Source: Streptomyces alboflavus (GTDB lineage Bacteria; Actinomycetota; Actinomycetes; Streptomycetales; Streptomycetaceae). Taken from it: DNA of 64,000 nt. Below are positions 8,373-17,889 of the stretch, piece by piece (position 1 is the stretch's first letter; each line of letters opens with the position of its first letter). The position numbers and the translations under genes are program-made. The notes under the pieces are model-generated. The model made no database searches. It was not told where the DNA came from and saw only the letters and a list, made by a program, of their open reading frames with translations. The stretch lies in the NCBI RefSeq assembly GCF_000716675.1, contig NZ_JNXT01000011.1, positions 62,001-126,000 of the forward strand. The letters are read 5' to 3'.

Positions 8373-8529
8373 GGCCGGCCGCCGGTCCTGGTACTGGCCG
8401 CGTTCGTGGCGCCTTCGCAGGACCCGAGCGGGGCGTCTCCGTAGGGACCGCTCATCCGTACGGCCGTGTGCCCCCGGTGCCCAGTGGCGCCGGGGGCGCC
8501 GTCTTGAGCGGGCGGGTCACAATTGGGGG

Positions 8530-10164
8530 GTGAGTAACGCCAGCATGCCCTTGCCCTCGTCCGACCGCGCCGACGTCACCGTGCGACTGCGGGAAGCCCT
8601 CCTCGCCGCCGACTTCACCGCCGACGGACTGCTCGAACTGCTCGGGGCGCCCGCCTACACCGCGCTCGCCCGCAGCGAGACCGTGCCCGCGCTCCGGGCC
8701 ACCCGCGACGACGGGCCGCTGGCGTCGCTCGTACGGCTGTTCCTGCTGCAGCGTGCCGTGCCCCACGCGCGCGTGGCCGACGTGCTGCCGGTGGACGCGC
8801 TCCTGGAGAGCGGCTGGCTCGTCCGCGCGGAGGGCGCGGAGGGCGCGGAGGGCACGGTGGGCGCCGGGGAGGACGGGGCGGACCGGGCGGACAGGGCGGA
8901 CGGTGCAGAAGGTGCCGACGGGGCGGACAGTGCCGACGGGGCGGACGGTGCCGACGGGCTGCGCGCGACCGTCGACGTTCGGCCCTACGGCGGCCCCGAC
9001 GGCGAGGACTGGTTCATCGTCTCCGACCTGGGGTGCGCGGTCGGCGGCGCCGGAGGCATCGGCAGCCGCGACGAGGGCGTGGTGCTCGGCGTCGGCGGCG
9101 CGTCCACGACACTCGCGGGCATCACCGTGCGGACGCCCGCCGCGAGCGCCCTCGACGTCGGCACCGGCTCCGGCATCCAGGCCCTGCACGCCTCCCGCCA
9201 CACCACCCGGGTCACCGCGACCGACCTCAACCCCCGCGCCCTGCACTGCACCCGCCTCACGCTCGCCCTGTCCGGCGCGCCCGAAGCGGACCTGCGGGAG
9301 GGCTCCCTGTACGAGCCGGTGGGCGACGCCACGTACGACCTGATCGTGTCCAACCCGCCGTTCGTCATCTCGCCCGGCGCCCGGCTGACGTACCGGGACG
9401 GTGGCATGGGCGGGGACGATCTGTGCCGCTCGATCGTTCAGGAGGCGGGGGAGCGGTTGAACGAAGGGGGGTACGCGCAGTTTCTCGCCAACTGGCAGCA
9501 CGTGGAGGGCGAGGAGTGGACCGAGCGGGTCCGTTCCTGGGTGCCGCGCGGGTGTGACGCGTGGATCGTGCAGCGCGAGGTGCAGGACGTCACGCAGTAC
9601 GCCGAGCTGTGGCTGCGCGATGCCGGGGACCACCGCACGGACCCGGCCGAGTACGCCGCGCGGTACGACGCCTGGCTGGACGAGTTCGAGGCCCGCAAGA
9701 CCCGGGGCGTCGGCTTCGGCTGGATCACCCTGCGCAAGTCCGGCGCCGCCGAGCCGTCCGTGACCGTCGAGGAGTGGACGCACCCCGTCGAGCAGCCCCT
9801 CGGCGAGACGGTGCAGGCGTTCTTCGGCCGACAGGACTACTTGCGCGCGCACGACGACGCGGCGCTGCTCGCCGAGCACTTCAAGCTCGCCGAGGGCGTG
9901 GTGCAGGAGCAGATCGGCCTGCCCGGCGCCGAGGACCCGGAGCACGTGGTGCTGCGCCAGCACCGCGGCATGCGGCGCGCCACCCAGGTCGACACGGTGG
10001 GCGCGGGCTTCGCGGGCGTCTGCGACGGCACGCTGAGCGCGGGACGGATCCTGGACGCCATCGCGCAGTTGATGGGTGAGGACGCCGTGCTGCTGCGCGA
10101 CCGCACCCCGGCCCAGATCCGGCTCCTGGTGGAGCAGGGGTTCCTGGAGCCTGTGGGGCAGTAG
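8530..10164 (+). CDS. class I SAM methyltransferase with NPPF motif (HemK/MTS-like)
   Basis: 544 aa. The N-terminal about 95 residues are helical (RLREALLAADFTADGLLELL) and resemble the DUF7059 region found before this methyltransferase in actinobacteria. A low-complexity linker follows (about residues 99-143: repeats of GADGAD/EGAEG type). The SAM site is LDVGTGSG (208-215), and the catalytic NPPF (275-278) is typical of enzymes methylating a planar amide or exocyclic nitrogen (PrmC, RsmC and N6-adenine families). The C-terminal about 200 residues contain YLRAHDDAALLAEHF and a winged-helix-like end. GTG 8530 follows GGGGGG. The substrate is unknown. The linker is encoded by tandem GCGGAGGGC and GGGGCGGACGGTGCCGAC units, so its length probably varies between strains. 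Confidence 0.85.
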   Translation: MSNASMPLPSSDRADVTVRLREALLAADFTADGLLELLGAPAYTALARSETVPALRATRDDGPLASLVRLFLLQRAVPHARVADVLPVDALLESGWLVRAEGAEGAEGTVGAGEDGADRADRADGAEGADGADSADGADGADGLRATVDVRPYGGPDGEDWFIVSDLGCAVGGAGGIGSRDEGVVLGVGGASTTLAGITVRTPAASALDVGTGSGIQALHASRHTTRVTATDLNPRALHCTRLTLALSGAPEADLREGSLYEPVGDATYDLIVSNPPFVISPGARLTYRDGGMGGDDLCRSIVQEAGERLNEGGYAQFLANWQHVEGEEWTERVRSWVPRGCDAWIVQREVQDVTQYAELWLRDAGDHRTDPAEYAARYDAWLDEFEARKTRGVGFGWITLRKSGAAEPSVTVEEWTHPVEQPLGETVQAFFGRQDYLRAHDDAALLAEHFKLAEGVVQEQIGLPGAEDPEHVVLRQHRGMRRATQVDTVGAGFAGVCDGTLSAGRILDAIAQLMGEDAVLLRDRTPAQIRLLVEQGFLEPVGQ

Positions 10165-10210
10165 CGGCAGTAGAGGCAGCTGAGGCAGCAGGGGCAGCAG
10201 AGGTAGCAGC
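10157..10210 (+). repeat. six 9-bp tandem repeats across a stop codon
   Basis: Units: GGCAGTAGC, GGCAGTAGA, GGCAGCTGA, GGCAGCAGG, GGCAGCAGA, GGTAGCAGC. The methyltransferase stop TAG lies in the first unit, and further in-frame TAG/TGA occur in the next units. The rest of the gene-free stretch to 10478 is GC-rich DNA without an obvious terminator. Confidence 0.85.
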
Positions 10211-10478
10211 GGCGGAAGAGCCTGCTGGGACAGCGCGCTCAGGCTCGGCCGCGCCGCGAGCAGACAGACGTACCCAGGCTCGGCCGCGCTGCAGCAGACG
10301 TGCCCAGGTCCCACCCGCAGGGGAGAAATCAGCCTCTCCGGGAGCGAATCCAGCCATTGTGGGCCCCGGACGCCGCCCCCCGTTCACTCGGATTTCGCGC
10401 TTCCGCCGTCCGGGCGTGCCAGCCTCCCCAGCCGGGGTACCCGACAGGTGCCGCACGGACGGCGCGGGAGGCCAGGGC

Positions 10479-10676
10479 ATGGAGAGCGGACCAGCGATCT
10501 TCGCCGGGACGGTGTTCGCGCTGTTCGGGGCGGGCCTGCTGCTGTGGACGGGGACCCGGGTCGCGCACCGCGCGCCCGTGGCCCACGGCGTTCACCAGAC
10601 CGCCGCCGCGGCTCTGTCCACGCTGGCCGGATTCGGTGCCCTGGCGCTGGCGGTGTGGTCCTTCACACGTCTGTGA
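10479..10676 (+). CDS. small two-helix membrane protein, unknown function
   Basis: 65 aa. ATG 10479 sits seven bases after GGGAGG. Two hydrophobic segments, IFAGTVFALFGAGLLLWTG and TAAAALSTLAGFGALALAVW, are separated by a short basic loop with HRAPVAHGVHQ; the protein ends in FTRL. No recognised domain. A small conserved membrane protein before topA fits my memory of Streptomyces gene order. The coding frame has the expected strong third-position GC, supporting it as real. Confidence 0.7.
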   Translation: MESGPAIFAGTVFALFGAGLLLWTGTRVAHRAPVAHGVHQTAAAALSTLAGFGALALAVWSFTRL

Positions 10677-10679
10677 GGC

Positions 10680-10930
10680 CGAGCGGGCGGGGCCTCGCGG
10701 TGCGCCCCAGGCCCGCCCCTTCCCGAAACCGGGGGCTGCCGCCCCCGGGCCCCCGCTGATCGGCGCTCCGCGCCTCGTCCTCAAACGCCGGACGGGCTGG
10801 AATTGCCCGTCCTCAAACGCGGGGCGGGCTGGAATTGCCCGTCGCGGCGGCTGAGGAGCGCGGGCGGACGGGTGGGTACGGGTGGGGAAAAGCCCGTCCG
10901 GCGATTGAGGACGAGCGCGCAGCGCGATAG
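10680..10930. repeat. cluster of dispersed-repeat copies B, C and D
   Basis: Copy B (10762-10800) has CGCTCCGCGCC followed by the core CCTCAAACGCCGGACGGGCT. Copy C (10808-10832) is a degenerate core in the same direction. Copy D (10891-10926) is the core in the opposite direction (GCCCGTCCGGCGATTGAGGA). B and D face each other, so the region can fold into a large stem. The remaining gap to topA (10931-11196) is GC-rich with one promoter-like motif. Confidence 0.75.
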
Positions 10931-11063
10931 ACGGCACGCCACCCCCACGGCACCCTGAGAGGAACCCCGCACCGACACCGCCCAAGGCCCAGGGGCCAGC
11001 CCAGGCGGCAGGAATGGCGGTAGTCGGGTTACCGTTCGAGTGGCCGTTGCGGGCTTTTCCCGT

Positions 11064-11088
11064 TTGACACGGGGGCGGGATGTACCGT
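11064..11088 (+). promoter_or_regulatory. possible topA promoter
   Basis: A perfect TTGACA (11064-11069) stands about 130 bp before the topA start. The nearest -10-like hexamer, TACCGT (11083-11088), is only 13 bp away. Non-optimal spacing is a known way to make promoters sensitive to supercoiling, which would suit topA, but this is a weak inference. Confidence 0.35.
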
Positions 11089-11196
11089 CACACTCCGCAG
11101 CGTCAGCGCAACGCAAGCGCGGTCACAGCGCCCACGGCGCCGGACCGCACCGCCGCAGCACTGCCCACCGAGCGTCGACCGGAGAGAAGAGCGAAG

Positions 11197-14013
11197 TTGT
11201 CCCCGACCAGCGAGACCGCACAGGGCGGCCGCCGACTCGTCATCGTCGAGTCGCCTGCCAAGGCGAAGACGATCAAGGGCTACCTCGGCCCCGGATACGT
11301 AGTCGAGGCGAGCGTCGGGCACATCCGCGACCTTCCCAACGGCGCCGCGGAGGTCCCCGAGAAGTACACGGGCGAGGTGCGCCGCCTCGGCGTGGACGTC
11401 GAGCATGACTTCCAGCCGATCTATGTCGTCAACGCCGACAAGAAGGCGCAGGTCAAGAAGCTCAAGGACCTGCTGAAGGACTCCGACGAACTCTTCCTTG
11501 CCACCGATGAGGACCGCGAGGGCGAAGCCATCGCGTGGCACCTCCTCGAGGTCCTGAAGCCCAAGGTCCCGGTCAAGCGCATGGTGTTCCACGAGATCAC
11601 CAAGGACGCGATCCAGGGCGCCGTCGCCAACCCGCGCGAGCTCAACAAGCGCATGGTCGACGCCCAGGAGACCCGCCGCATCCTGGACCGCCTGTACGGC
11701 TACGAAGTCTCGCCGGTGCTGTGGAAGAAGGTCATGCCGCGCCTGTCGGCCGGCCGTGTGCAGTCCGTGGCGACCCGCCTCGTCGTCGAGCGCGAGCGTG
11801 AGCGCATCGCCTTCCGCTCCGCCGAGTACTGGGACCTCACCGGCACCTTCGGCACTGGCCGCCCCGGTGACTCCAGCGACCCCTCCCAGCTCGTCGCCCG
11901 CCTCACCACGGTCGACGGCAAGCGCGTCGCGCAGGGCCGCGACTTCGACTCGCTCGGGCAGCTGAAGAGCCAGAACACCCTGCACCTGGACGAGGCGAAC
12001 GCCCGCGCGCTCGCCGCCGCCCTGGAGCACACCGACTTCTCCGTCCGCTCGGTCGAGTCCAAGCCGTACCGCCGCTCGCCGTACGCCCCGTTCCGCACGA
12101 CGACGATGCAGCAGGAGGCCTCGCGCAAGCTCGGCTTCGGCGCGAAGGCCACCATGCAGGTGGCCCAGAAGCTGTACGAGAACGGCTTCATCACCTATAT
12201 GCGTACGGACTCCACGACGCTGTCCGACACGGCGGTCTCGGCGGCCCGCGCGCAGGTCACGCAGCTGTACGGCAGCGACTACCTGCCGGACAAGCCGCGG
12301 ACGTACGCCGGGAAGGTCAAGAACGCGCAGGAGGCGCACGAGGCGATCCGCCCCTCGGGTGATCGTTTCCGCACGCCCGCGGAGACCGGTCTGACCGGTG
12401 ACCAGTTCCGGCTCTACGAACTGATCTGGAAGCGGACCGTCGCCTCCCAGATGAAGGACGCGACCGGGAACTCCGTCACGGTGAAGATCGGCGGCCGCAC
12501 CGCCGACGGCCGCGACGCCGAGTTCAGCGCGTCCGGCAAGACCATCACCTTCCACGGCTTCCTGAAGGCCTACGTAGAGGGCGCCGACGACCCGAACGCC
12601 GAGCTGGACGACCGCGAGCGCCGCCTGCCGCAGGTCTCCGAAGGCGACGCGCTGTCCGCCGACGAGATCACGGTCGACGGCCACGCCACCAAGCCCCCGG
12701 CCAGGTACACGGAAGCGTCCCTGGTCAAGGAGCTGGAAGAGCGCGAGATCGGCCGCCCGTCGACGTACGCGTCGATCATCGGCACGATCCTCGACCGCGG
12801 CTACGTCTTCAAGAAGGGCACGGCCCTGGTGCCGTCCTTCCTGTCCTTCGCCGTCGTCAACCTCCTGGAGAAGCACTTCGGGCGGCTCGTCGACTACGAC
12901 TTCACCGCGCGCATGGAGGACGACCTCGACCGCATCGCCCGCGGCGAGGCACAGGCCGTGCCGTGGCTCAGGCGCTTCTACTTCGGCGAGGGCGAGTCCT
13001 CCGGAGGCGCCGCCGACGCGGGCAACGGCGACGGCGACCACCTGGGCGGCCTCAAGGAGCTCGTCACCGACCTGGGCGCCATCGACGCCCGCGAGGTGTC
13101 GTCCTTCCCCGTGGGCAACGACATCGTGCTCCGCGTCGGCCGCTACGGCCCCTACGTAGAGCGCGGCGAGCGCGACTCCGAGGGCCACCAGCGCGCCGAC
13201 GTCCCCGACGACCTGGCGCCCGACGAGCTGACCGTCGAGTACGCGGAAGAGCTGCTCGCCAAGCCCAGCGGCGACTTCGCGCTCGGCACGGACCCCGGCA
13301 CCGGCCGCGAGATCATCGCCAAGGACGGCCGCTACGGCCCGTACGTCACCGAGGTCCTTCCCGAGGGCACCCCGAAGACCGGCAAGAACGCGGTCAAGCC
13401 GCGCACCGCGTCGCTCTTCAAGACCATGTCCCTGGACACGGTGACCCTGGCGGACGCCCTGAAGCTGATGTCGCTGCCGCGCGTCGTCGGCGCGGACGCC
13501 GAAGGCGTGGAGATCACCGCGCAGAACGGCCGCTACGGCCCGTACCTGAAGAAGGGCACGGACTCGCGCTCCCTGGAGGCCGAGGAGCAGCTCTTCAACA
13601 TCACGCTGGAAGAGGCCCTGGAGATCTACTCCAAGCCGAAGCAGCGCGGCCGTGCCGCGGCCAAGCCGCCGCTGAAGGAGCTGGGCGAGGACCCGGTCAG
13701 CGCCAAGCCCGTCGTCGTCAAGGACGGCCGCTTCGGTCCGTACGTGACGGACGGCGAGACCAACGCGACCCTGCGGTCCGGCGACAGCGTCGAGGACATC
13801 ACCCCGGAGCGCGGCTTCGAGCTGCTCGCCGAGAAGCGGGCGAAGGGGCCCGCGAAGAAGACCGCCAAGAAGGCGGCCAAGAAGGCCCCGGCGAAGAAAA
13901 CGGCGGCCAAGAAGACAGCTGCCAAGAAAACGGCAGCCAAGAAGACGACGACTGCGGCCAAGAAGACCACGACCAAGAAGGCGGCGGCTTCGAAGGCGAC
14001 GTCCGAAGACTGA
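11197..14013 (+). CDS. topA: DNA topoisomerase I (type IA)
   Basis: 938 aa. It relaxes negatively supercoiled DNA by single-strand passage. The start is TTG 11197, eight bases after GGAGAGAAG, giving the N-terminus LSPTSETAQGGRRLVIVESP; the in-frame ATG 11080 adds 39 non-conserved residues. The TOPRIM domain has RRLVIVESPAKAKTIKGYLG and DEDREGE (104-110). The active-site tyrosine is Tyr334 in FITYMRTDSTTLS. Four repeats of the type DGRYGPYV/NGRYGPYL follow the core, as in other actinobacterial TopA. There are no zinc fingers. The last about 58 residues are Lys/Ala repeats (AAKKT units), the basic tail that raises processivity in Streptomyces TopA. It is essential in most bacteria. Confidence 0.98.
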   Translation: MSPTSETAQGGRRLVIVESPAKAKTIKGYLGPGYVVEASVGHIRDLPNGAAEVPEKYTGEVRRLGVDVEHDFQPIYVVNADKKAQVKKLKDLLKDSDELFLATDEDREGEAIAWHLLEVLKPKVPVKRMVFHEITKDAIQGAVANPRELNKRMVDAQETRRILDRLYGYEVSPVLWKKVMPRLSAGRVQSVATRLVVERERERIAFRSAEYWDLTGTFGTGRPGDSSDPSQLVARLTTVDGKRVAQGRDFDSLGQLKSQNTLHLDEANARALAAALEHTDFSVRSVESKPYRRSPYAPFRTTTMQQEASRKLGFGAKATMQVAQKLYENGFITYMRTDSTTLSDTAVSAARAQVTQLYGSDYLPDKPRTYAGKVKNAQEAHEAIRPSGDRFRTPAETGLTGDQFRLYELIWKRTVASQMKDATGNSVTVKIGGRTADGRDAEFSASGKTITFHGFLKAYVEGADDPNAELDDRERRLPQVSEGDALSADEITVDGHATKPPARYTEASLVKELEEREIGRPSTYASIIGTILDRGYVFKKGTALVPSFLSFAVVNLLEKHFGRLVDYDFTARMEDDLDRIARGEAQAVPWLRRFYFGEGESSGGAADAGNGDGDHLGGLKELVTDLGAIDAREVSSFPVGNDIVLRVGRYGPYVERGERDSEGHQRADVPDDLAPDELTVEYAEELLAKPSGDFALGTDPGTGREIIAKDGRYGPYVTEVLPEGTPKTGKNAVKPRTASLFKTMSLDTVTLADALKLMSLPRVVGADAEGVEITAQNGRYGPYLKKGTDSRSLEAEEQLFNITLEEALEIYSKPKQRGRAAAKPPLKELGEDPVSAKPVVVKDGRFGPYVTDGETNATLRSGDSVEDITPERGFELLAEKRAKGPAKKTAKKAAKKAPAKKTAAKKTAAKKTAAKKTTTAAKKTTTKKAAASKATSED

Positions 14014-14198
14014 TCCGGTTGAGCTAGCTGAACCGGTCGGTGTGACGCGGCGTCGGGGTGCCCGAGGAACGGGTGCCCCGGCGCCGCGTTTCCGTGCCCG
14101 GGGCCGGTGCGGCCGCTGCGGTGCAGGCCGGGAGCGTGCGGGTCCATGTGTTCGGGCGGGCCCCGCGGGGAGGCTCGGCGTCCAGATAGGCTGGACGG

Positions 14199-17100
14199 AT
14201 GACGCGTGCCGAACAGCCACCCGCCATGACCACGGCCCCCGATGACGCCCTGCTCGCGGACTCCCGCGAGCGTGCGGTGCGCGCCCTGCTGCGCGTACCG
14301 CAGCTGAAGCGGTTGTGGAGCGCGCACCTCGTCGGCAGCGTCGGTGACGCGCTCGCGCTCCTCGTCCTGGTCATGCTCGCCCTCCAAGCGGCCATCGCGG
14401 AGGGGGCCTTCGGCGACGGCTACAGAGGCGTCGCCATCGCGGTGACCGCCGTCTTCGGAGCGCGCGTTCTCGCGACCCTCCTCTTCGGAGCGGTCCTGCT
14501 CGGCCCGCTGACGTCCCTGACGTCGCCCGACGGCCCGCTGGACCGGCGCTGGACCATGGTCGGCGCCGACGGCGTCCGGGCCGCGCTGCTGATCTGCGCG
14601 CCCCTGTGGATCGACTGGACGCCGGACAACGCGCTCGCGATGCTGCTCGTCACCGCGTTCGTGGCCGGTGTCGCCGAACGCTTCTGGACGGTCGCCCGCG
14701 AGAGCGCCGCGCCCGCGCTGCTGCCGGGACCGCCCCTGGAGGGCGCCACGGTGCGGCCCCTGCCCGACCACATGGACGCCCTGCGGCGCCTGTCGCTGCG
14801 TACGGGATTCGTGGCGCTGCCGCTCGCGGCCGTCGCTCTCGTCGCCGTCAGCCTCGTCGGCATCCTGCTCGGCGCCGGAGTCGACTGGTTCGAGCAGCAC
14901 CAGGCGGGCCTCGGCTCGTTCCTCGCGGCCGGCCTTTTCGCCGCGTCCCTGTCGATCGTGTACGCCATCGAGCTTCCCGGTACGCACACGCCCCGCGCCC
15001 GCAGCCCCCTGGAGGGCCTGCGCAGGCCGCGCACGGGCAGCGGCACGGACAAGGGCCGCACCGGCGCGATCCCGCTGCTCGTGGCCGCCTGCACCGCCGT
15101 CGCCGGGGCCATCGCCGCGGCCGTCGCGGTCGCCGTGCTGCACGCCAAGGACCTCCAGGGCGGGCCCGTCACGTACGGCCTGTTCGTCTTCGCGCTGACC
15201 GGCGGCACGGTCGCGGGCATCCGCACCGCGCCCGCGCTCCTTCCGTCCCTGTCGCGCCGCCGGCTGCTCGCGCTCGCGATCACCGTCACCGGAGTCGCGC
15301 TGCTCGCCGCCGGACTCGTCCCCGACGTGACGACGGTCCTGCTGATCCTGGGGCTCGCGGGACTCGCCGCCGGTATCGCCGCGAACCTCGGGCACGCGCT
15401 GCTCGACCAGGAGGTCGAGGACTACCGCAGGGCGCGCACCACCGAGCACCTCCAGGCCGTCGTCCGCCTCTTCGTGGCGCTCGCCGCGCTCGTGGCGCCG
15501 CTGCTCGCGGCTGTCATCGGGCCGCACCGGATGGTCAACGGCAAGTTCGTCTTCGACCACGGCGGCGCGTCCTTCACGCTGATGCTGGTCGGCGCGCTGC
15601 TGCTGCCCGTGGCCGCGCTTGTGCTCGCCAAGGCCGACGACCGGCAGGGCGTGCCGCTCCGCCACGACCTGCGGGACGCGCTGCGCGGCGGCGACGACCC
15701 GGTGCAGGCCGCCGCCGACTCCGGGTTCTTCATCGCCCTGGAGGGCGGCGACGGCGCGGGCAAGTCCACGCAGGCCGAGGCGCTCGCCGAGTGGATCCGC
15801 GCCAAGGGCCACGAAGTCGTCGTCACGCGCGAGCCGGGTGCCACGCCGGTCGGCAAGCGGCTGCGGTCGATCCTGCTCGACGTGTCGTCGGCCGGTCTGT
15901 CCCACCGCGCGGAGGCGCTGCTGTACGCCGCCGACCGCGCGGAGCACGTCGACACCGTCGTACGACCCGCCCTCGCTCGCGGGGCCGTCGTGATCTCCGA
16001 CCGGTACATCGACTCGTCCGTGGCCTACCAGGGCGCGGGCCGTGACCTGTCGCCGACCGAGGTCGCCCGCATCAACCGCTGGGCCACCGGCGGCCTGGTC
16101 CCGCACCTCACCGTCCTGCTCGACGTGGCCCCCGAAGCGGCCCGCGAGCGCTTCACGGAGGCCCCGGACCGCCTTGAGTCCGAGCCCGCCGAGTTCCACG
16201 CGCGCGTGCGCTCCGGTTTCCTCACCCTGGCCGCCGCCGACCCCGGTCGCTACCTGGTCGTCGACGCGGCTCAGGAGCCGGAGGCCGTCACTACCGTCAT
16301 CCGGCACCGCCTCGATCTCGTACTGCCCCTCTCCGAAGCCGAGGTGAAGGCCCAGGAAGAGGCCCGCCGCAAGGCCGAGGAGGAGGCGCGGCGGCGCGCC
16401 GAGGAGGAGGCCGCGCGCAAGGCCGAGGAGGAGCGCCTGGAGCGCGAGCGACAGGAACAGCTCGCCAAGCTCCGCGCGGAGGAGGAAGAGCGCAAGCGGC
16501 GCGAGCTGGAGGAGGCCCAGCGCCGCGAGGCCGAGCGCCAGGCCGAGGAGGCCCGGCTGCGCGCCGAGGAGGCCCGCCGCAAGGCCGAGGAGGAGCGCGC
16601 CCGGGTCCTCGCCGAGGAGGCAAGGCGCGAGGCCGAGGAGCAGGCCCGCGCCGCCGAGGAGGAACGGCGCCGCCGCGCGGCCGAGGAGCAGGCCCGGCTG
16701 CACGCCGAGGCCGAGGCCCGCCGCCTGGACAAGCAGCGCAAGGCGGAGGAGGCGCTGCGGCGGGCGGAGGAGGCCCGGCTGTTGGCGGAGGCGGCTGCGG
16801 GGGCTGCGGAGTCTGTGGGGTCTGTGGGGTCTGTGGGGGGTGGTGGCGCTGGTGGGGCTGCCAGGCCCGGTGGGTCCGGTGGGGCTACGGGTTCCGGGAA
16901 GGCGTCGCTCGACAAGTCGGCCCAGGCGGCCACGACTCCGGCCCCGGCCGACGGCAAGTCCTCGGACTCGGCCGACACGTCCCGCGACGCGGCGGGCAAG
17001 GCGCCCGCCGCGCCCGGTGGGACGCCCGACAACGAGACGACCGTGCCCACGCCTGTGGTGAAGCCGCAGGTTCCAGGGGCCCCCGACGAGACGGCTGTGC

Positions 17101-17555
17101 TGCCGCAGGTTCCGGAGGCCGGGGCCGCGGGGCAGTCCGGTGCGGGCCGGTCCGGCGCGGGTGCGCCCGGGGAGTCCGACGTGACCGCCGAGCTGCCGAA
17201 GGCGTCCGTGCCCGGTGCGGCCGACGAGACCGCCGTCCTCCCGGCCGTGGGCAGTGAGCCCCCGGCGCGGGGCGGGCGCGCGGAGACCGTGGCGGACAAG
17301 GTGCCGCCGGGCTACTTCCGCGACGAGCGGCCCGGCGACGGCCCGTCCGGCGGCGACCCGTCGGGGGAGGCGCTGCGGGGTCCCAACGACCGTACGCGGG
17401 AGCTGCCGCAGGTCGATGAGGACGGTACGCCGCGGCGGCGGCCTCGGCCCGACTGGGCCGAGGAGACGCCGCTGGACGACTTGCCGTCGTTGGCGGACGA
17501 GTTGCTCGGGTCGCGTGAGGACGACGATGTGGATGAGGGGCGGCGTCGCGGCTGA
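14199..17555 (+). CDS. tmk: membrane transporter-like protein fused to thymidylate kinase
   Basis: 1118 aa. Residues about 25-490 form an MFS-like membrane domain with about 12 helices. Residues about 508-710 are a complete dTMP kinase: P-loop EGGDGAGKST (about 514-523), VTREPGATPVG, the DRYIDSSVAYQG motif and a LID-type region. It phosphorylates dTMP to dTDP. Residues about 710-865 are an uninterrupted Glu/Ala/Arg coiled coil (AEEEARRKAEEE-type). The rest is Pro/Ala/Thr-rich and disordered, with repeated DETAVLP motifs. This fusion is the arrangement I recall for Streptomyces. ATG 14199 has a weak ribosome site; ATG 14226 is an alternative. Neighbours topA and holB also serve replication. 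GTCTGTGGG repeats interrupt the tail at 16801-16850. Confidence 0.9.
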   Translation: MTRAEQPPAMTTAPDDALLADSRERAVRALLRVPQLKRLWSAHLVGSVGDALALLVLVMLALQAAIAEGAFGDGYRGVAIAVTAVFGARVLATLLFGAVLLGPLTSLTSPDGPLDRRWTMVGADGVRAALLICAPLWIDWTPDNALAMLLVTAFVAGVAERFWTVARESAAPALLPGPPLEGATVRPLPDHMDALRRLSLRTGFVALPLAAVALVAVSLVGILLGAGVDWFEQHQAGLGSFLAAGLFAASLSIVYAIELPGTHTPRARSPLEGLRRPRTGSGTDKGRTGAIPLLVAACTAVAGAIAAAVAVAVLHAKDLQGGPVTYGLFVFALTGGTVAGIRTAPALLPSLSRRRLLALAITVTGVALLAAGLVPDVTTVLLILGLAGLAAGIAANLGHALLDQEVEDYRRARTTEHLQAVVRLFVALAALVAPLLAAVIGPHRMVNGKFVFDHGGASFTLMLVGALLLPVAALVLAKADDRQGVPLRHDLRDALRGGDDPVQAAADSGFFIALEGGDGAGKSTQAEALAEWIRAKGHEVVVTREPGATPVGKRLRSILLDVSSAGLSHRAEALLYAADRAEHVDTVVRPALARGAVVISDRYIDSSVAYQGAGRDLSPTEVARINRWATGGLVPHLTVLLDVAPEAARERFTEAPDRLESEPAEFHARVRSGFLTLAAADPGRYLVVDAAQEPEAVTTVIRHRLDLVLPLSEAEVKAQEEARRKAEEEARRRAEEEAARKAEEERLERERQEQLAKLRAEEEERKRRELEEAQRREAERQAEEARLRAEEARRKAEEERARVLAEEARREAEEQARAAEEERRRRAAEEQARLHAEAEARRLDKQRKAEEALRRAEEARLLAEAAAGAAESVGSVGSVGGGGAGGAARPGGSGGATGSGKASLDKSAQAATTPAPADGKSSDSADTSRDAAGKAPAAPGGTPDNETTVPTPVVKPQVPGAPDETAVLPQVPEAGAAGQSGAGRSGAGAPGESDVTAELPKASVPGAADETAVLPAVGSEPPARGGRAETVADKVPPGYFRDERPGDGPSGGDPSGEALRGPNDRTRELPQVDEDGTPRRRPRPDWAEETPLDDLPSLADELLGSREDDDVDEGRRRG

Positions 17556-17573
17556 GGCCCCGCGGGTGCGCCC

Positions 17574-17728
17574 CAGTCCCGCCCCTTCTCCGGCTGTGTC
17601 AATGTGCGGCTCCGCCGTGTGTGGGGCTTCGCCCCTGGACCCCGGGGGCGGGTGCTCCCCTTCGGGTGGGACGGGGCGCCGCCGAATCGGCGCTTCGCGC
17701 CTCGTCCTCAAACGCCGGACGGGCTGAA
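17574..17728 (+). repeat. dispersed Streptomyces intergenic repeat, copy E (extended)
   Basis: It has GGGGCTTCGCCCC, a GC-rich hairpin block, GGCGCTTCGCGCC and the exact core CCTCAAACGCCGGACGGGCT (17706-17725). It is the closest match to copy A, including the order of modules. It occupies most of the 334-bp space between tmk and holB; the rest (17729-17889) shows no gene or clear signal. Confidence 0.8.
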
Positions 17729-17889
17729 ATGTGCCGGGGCGGGCCGGAGAAGTGCCGCGCGGGCATCGGCCCAGCTCAGGGACGCCGTGGGCGGTGTTGT
17801 CAGTGGGGTGCCCCACAATGAGTCCGACAGTGCGAAATGGGACGTACGCCGAGGGGTGGTGTGCGTCGGTAGGGCAAAGGCGGTGACCC

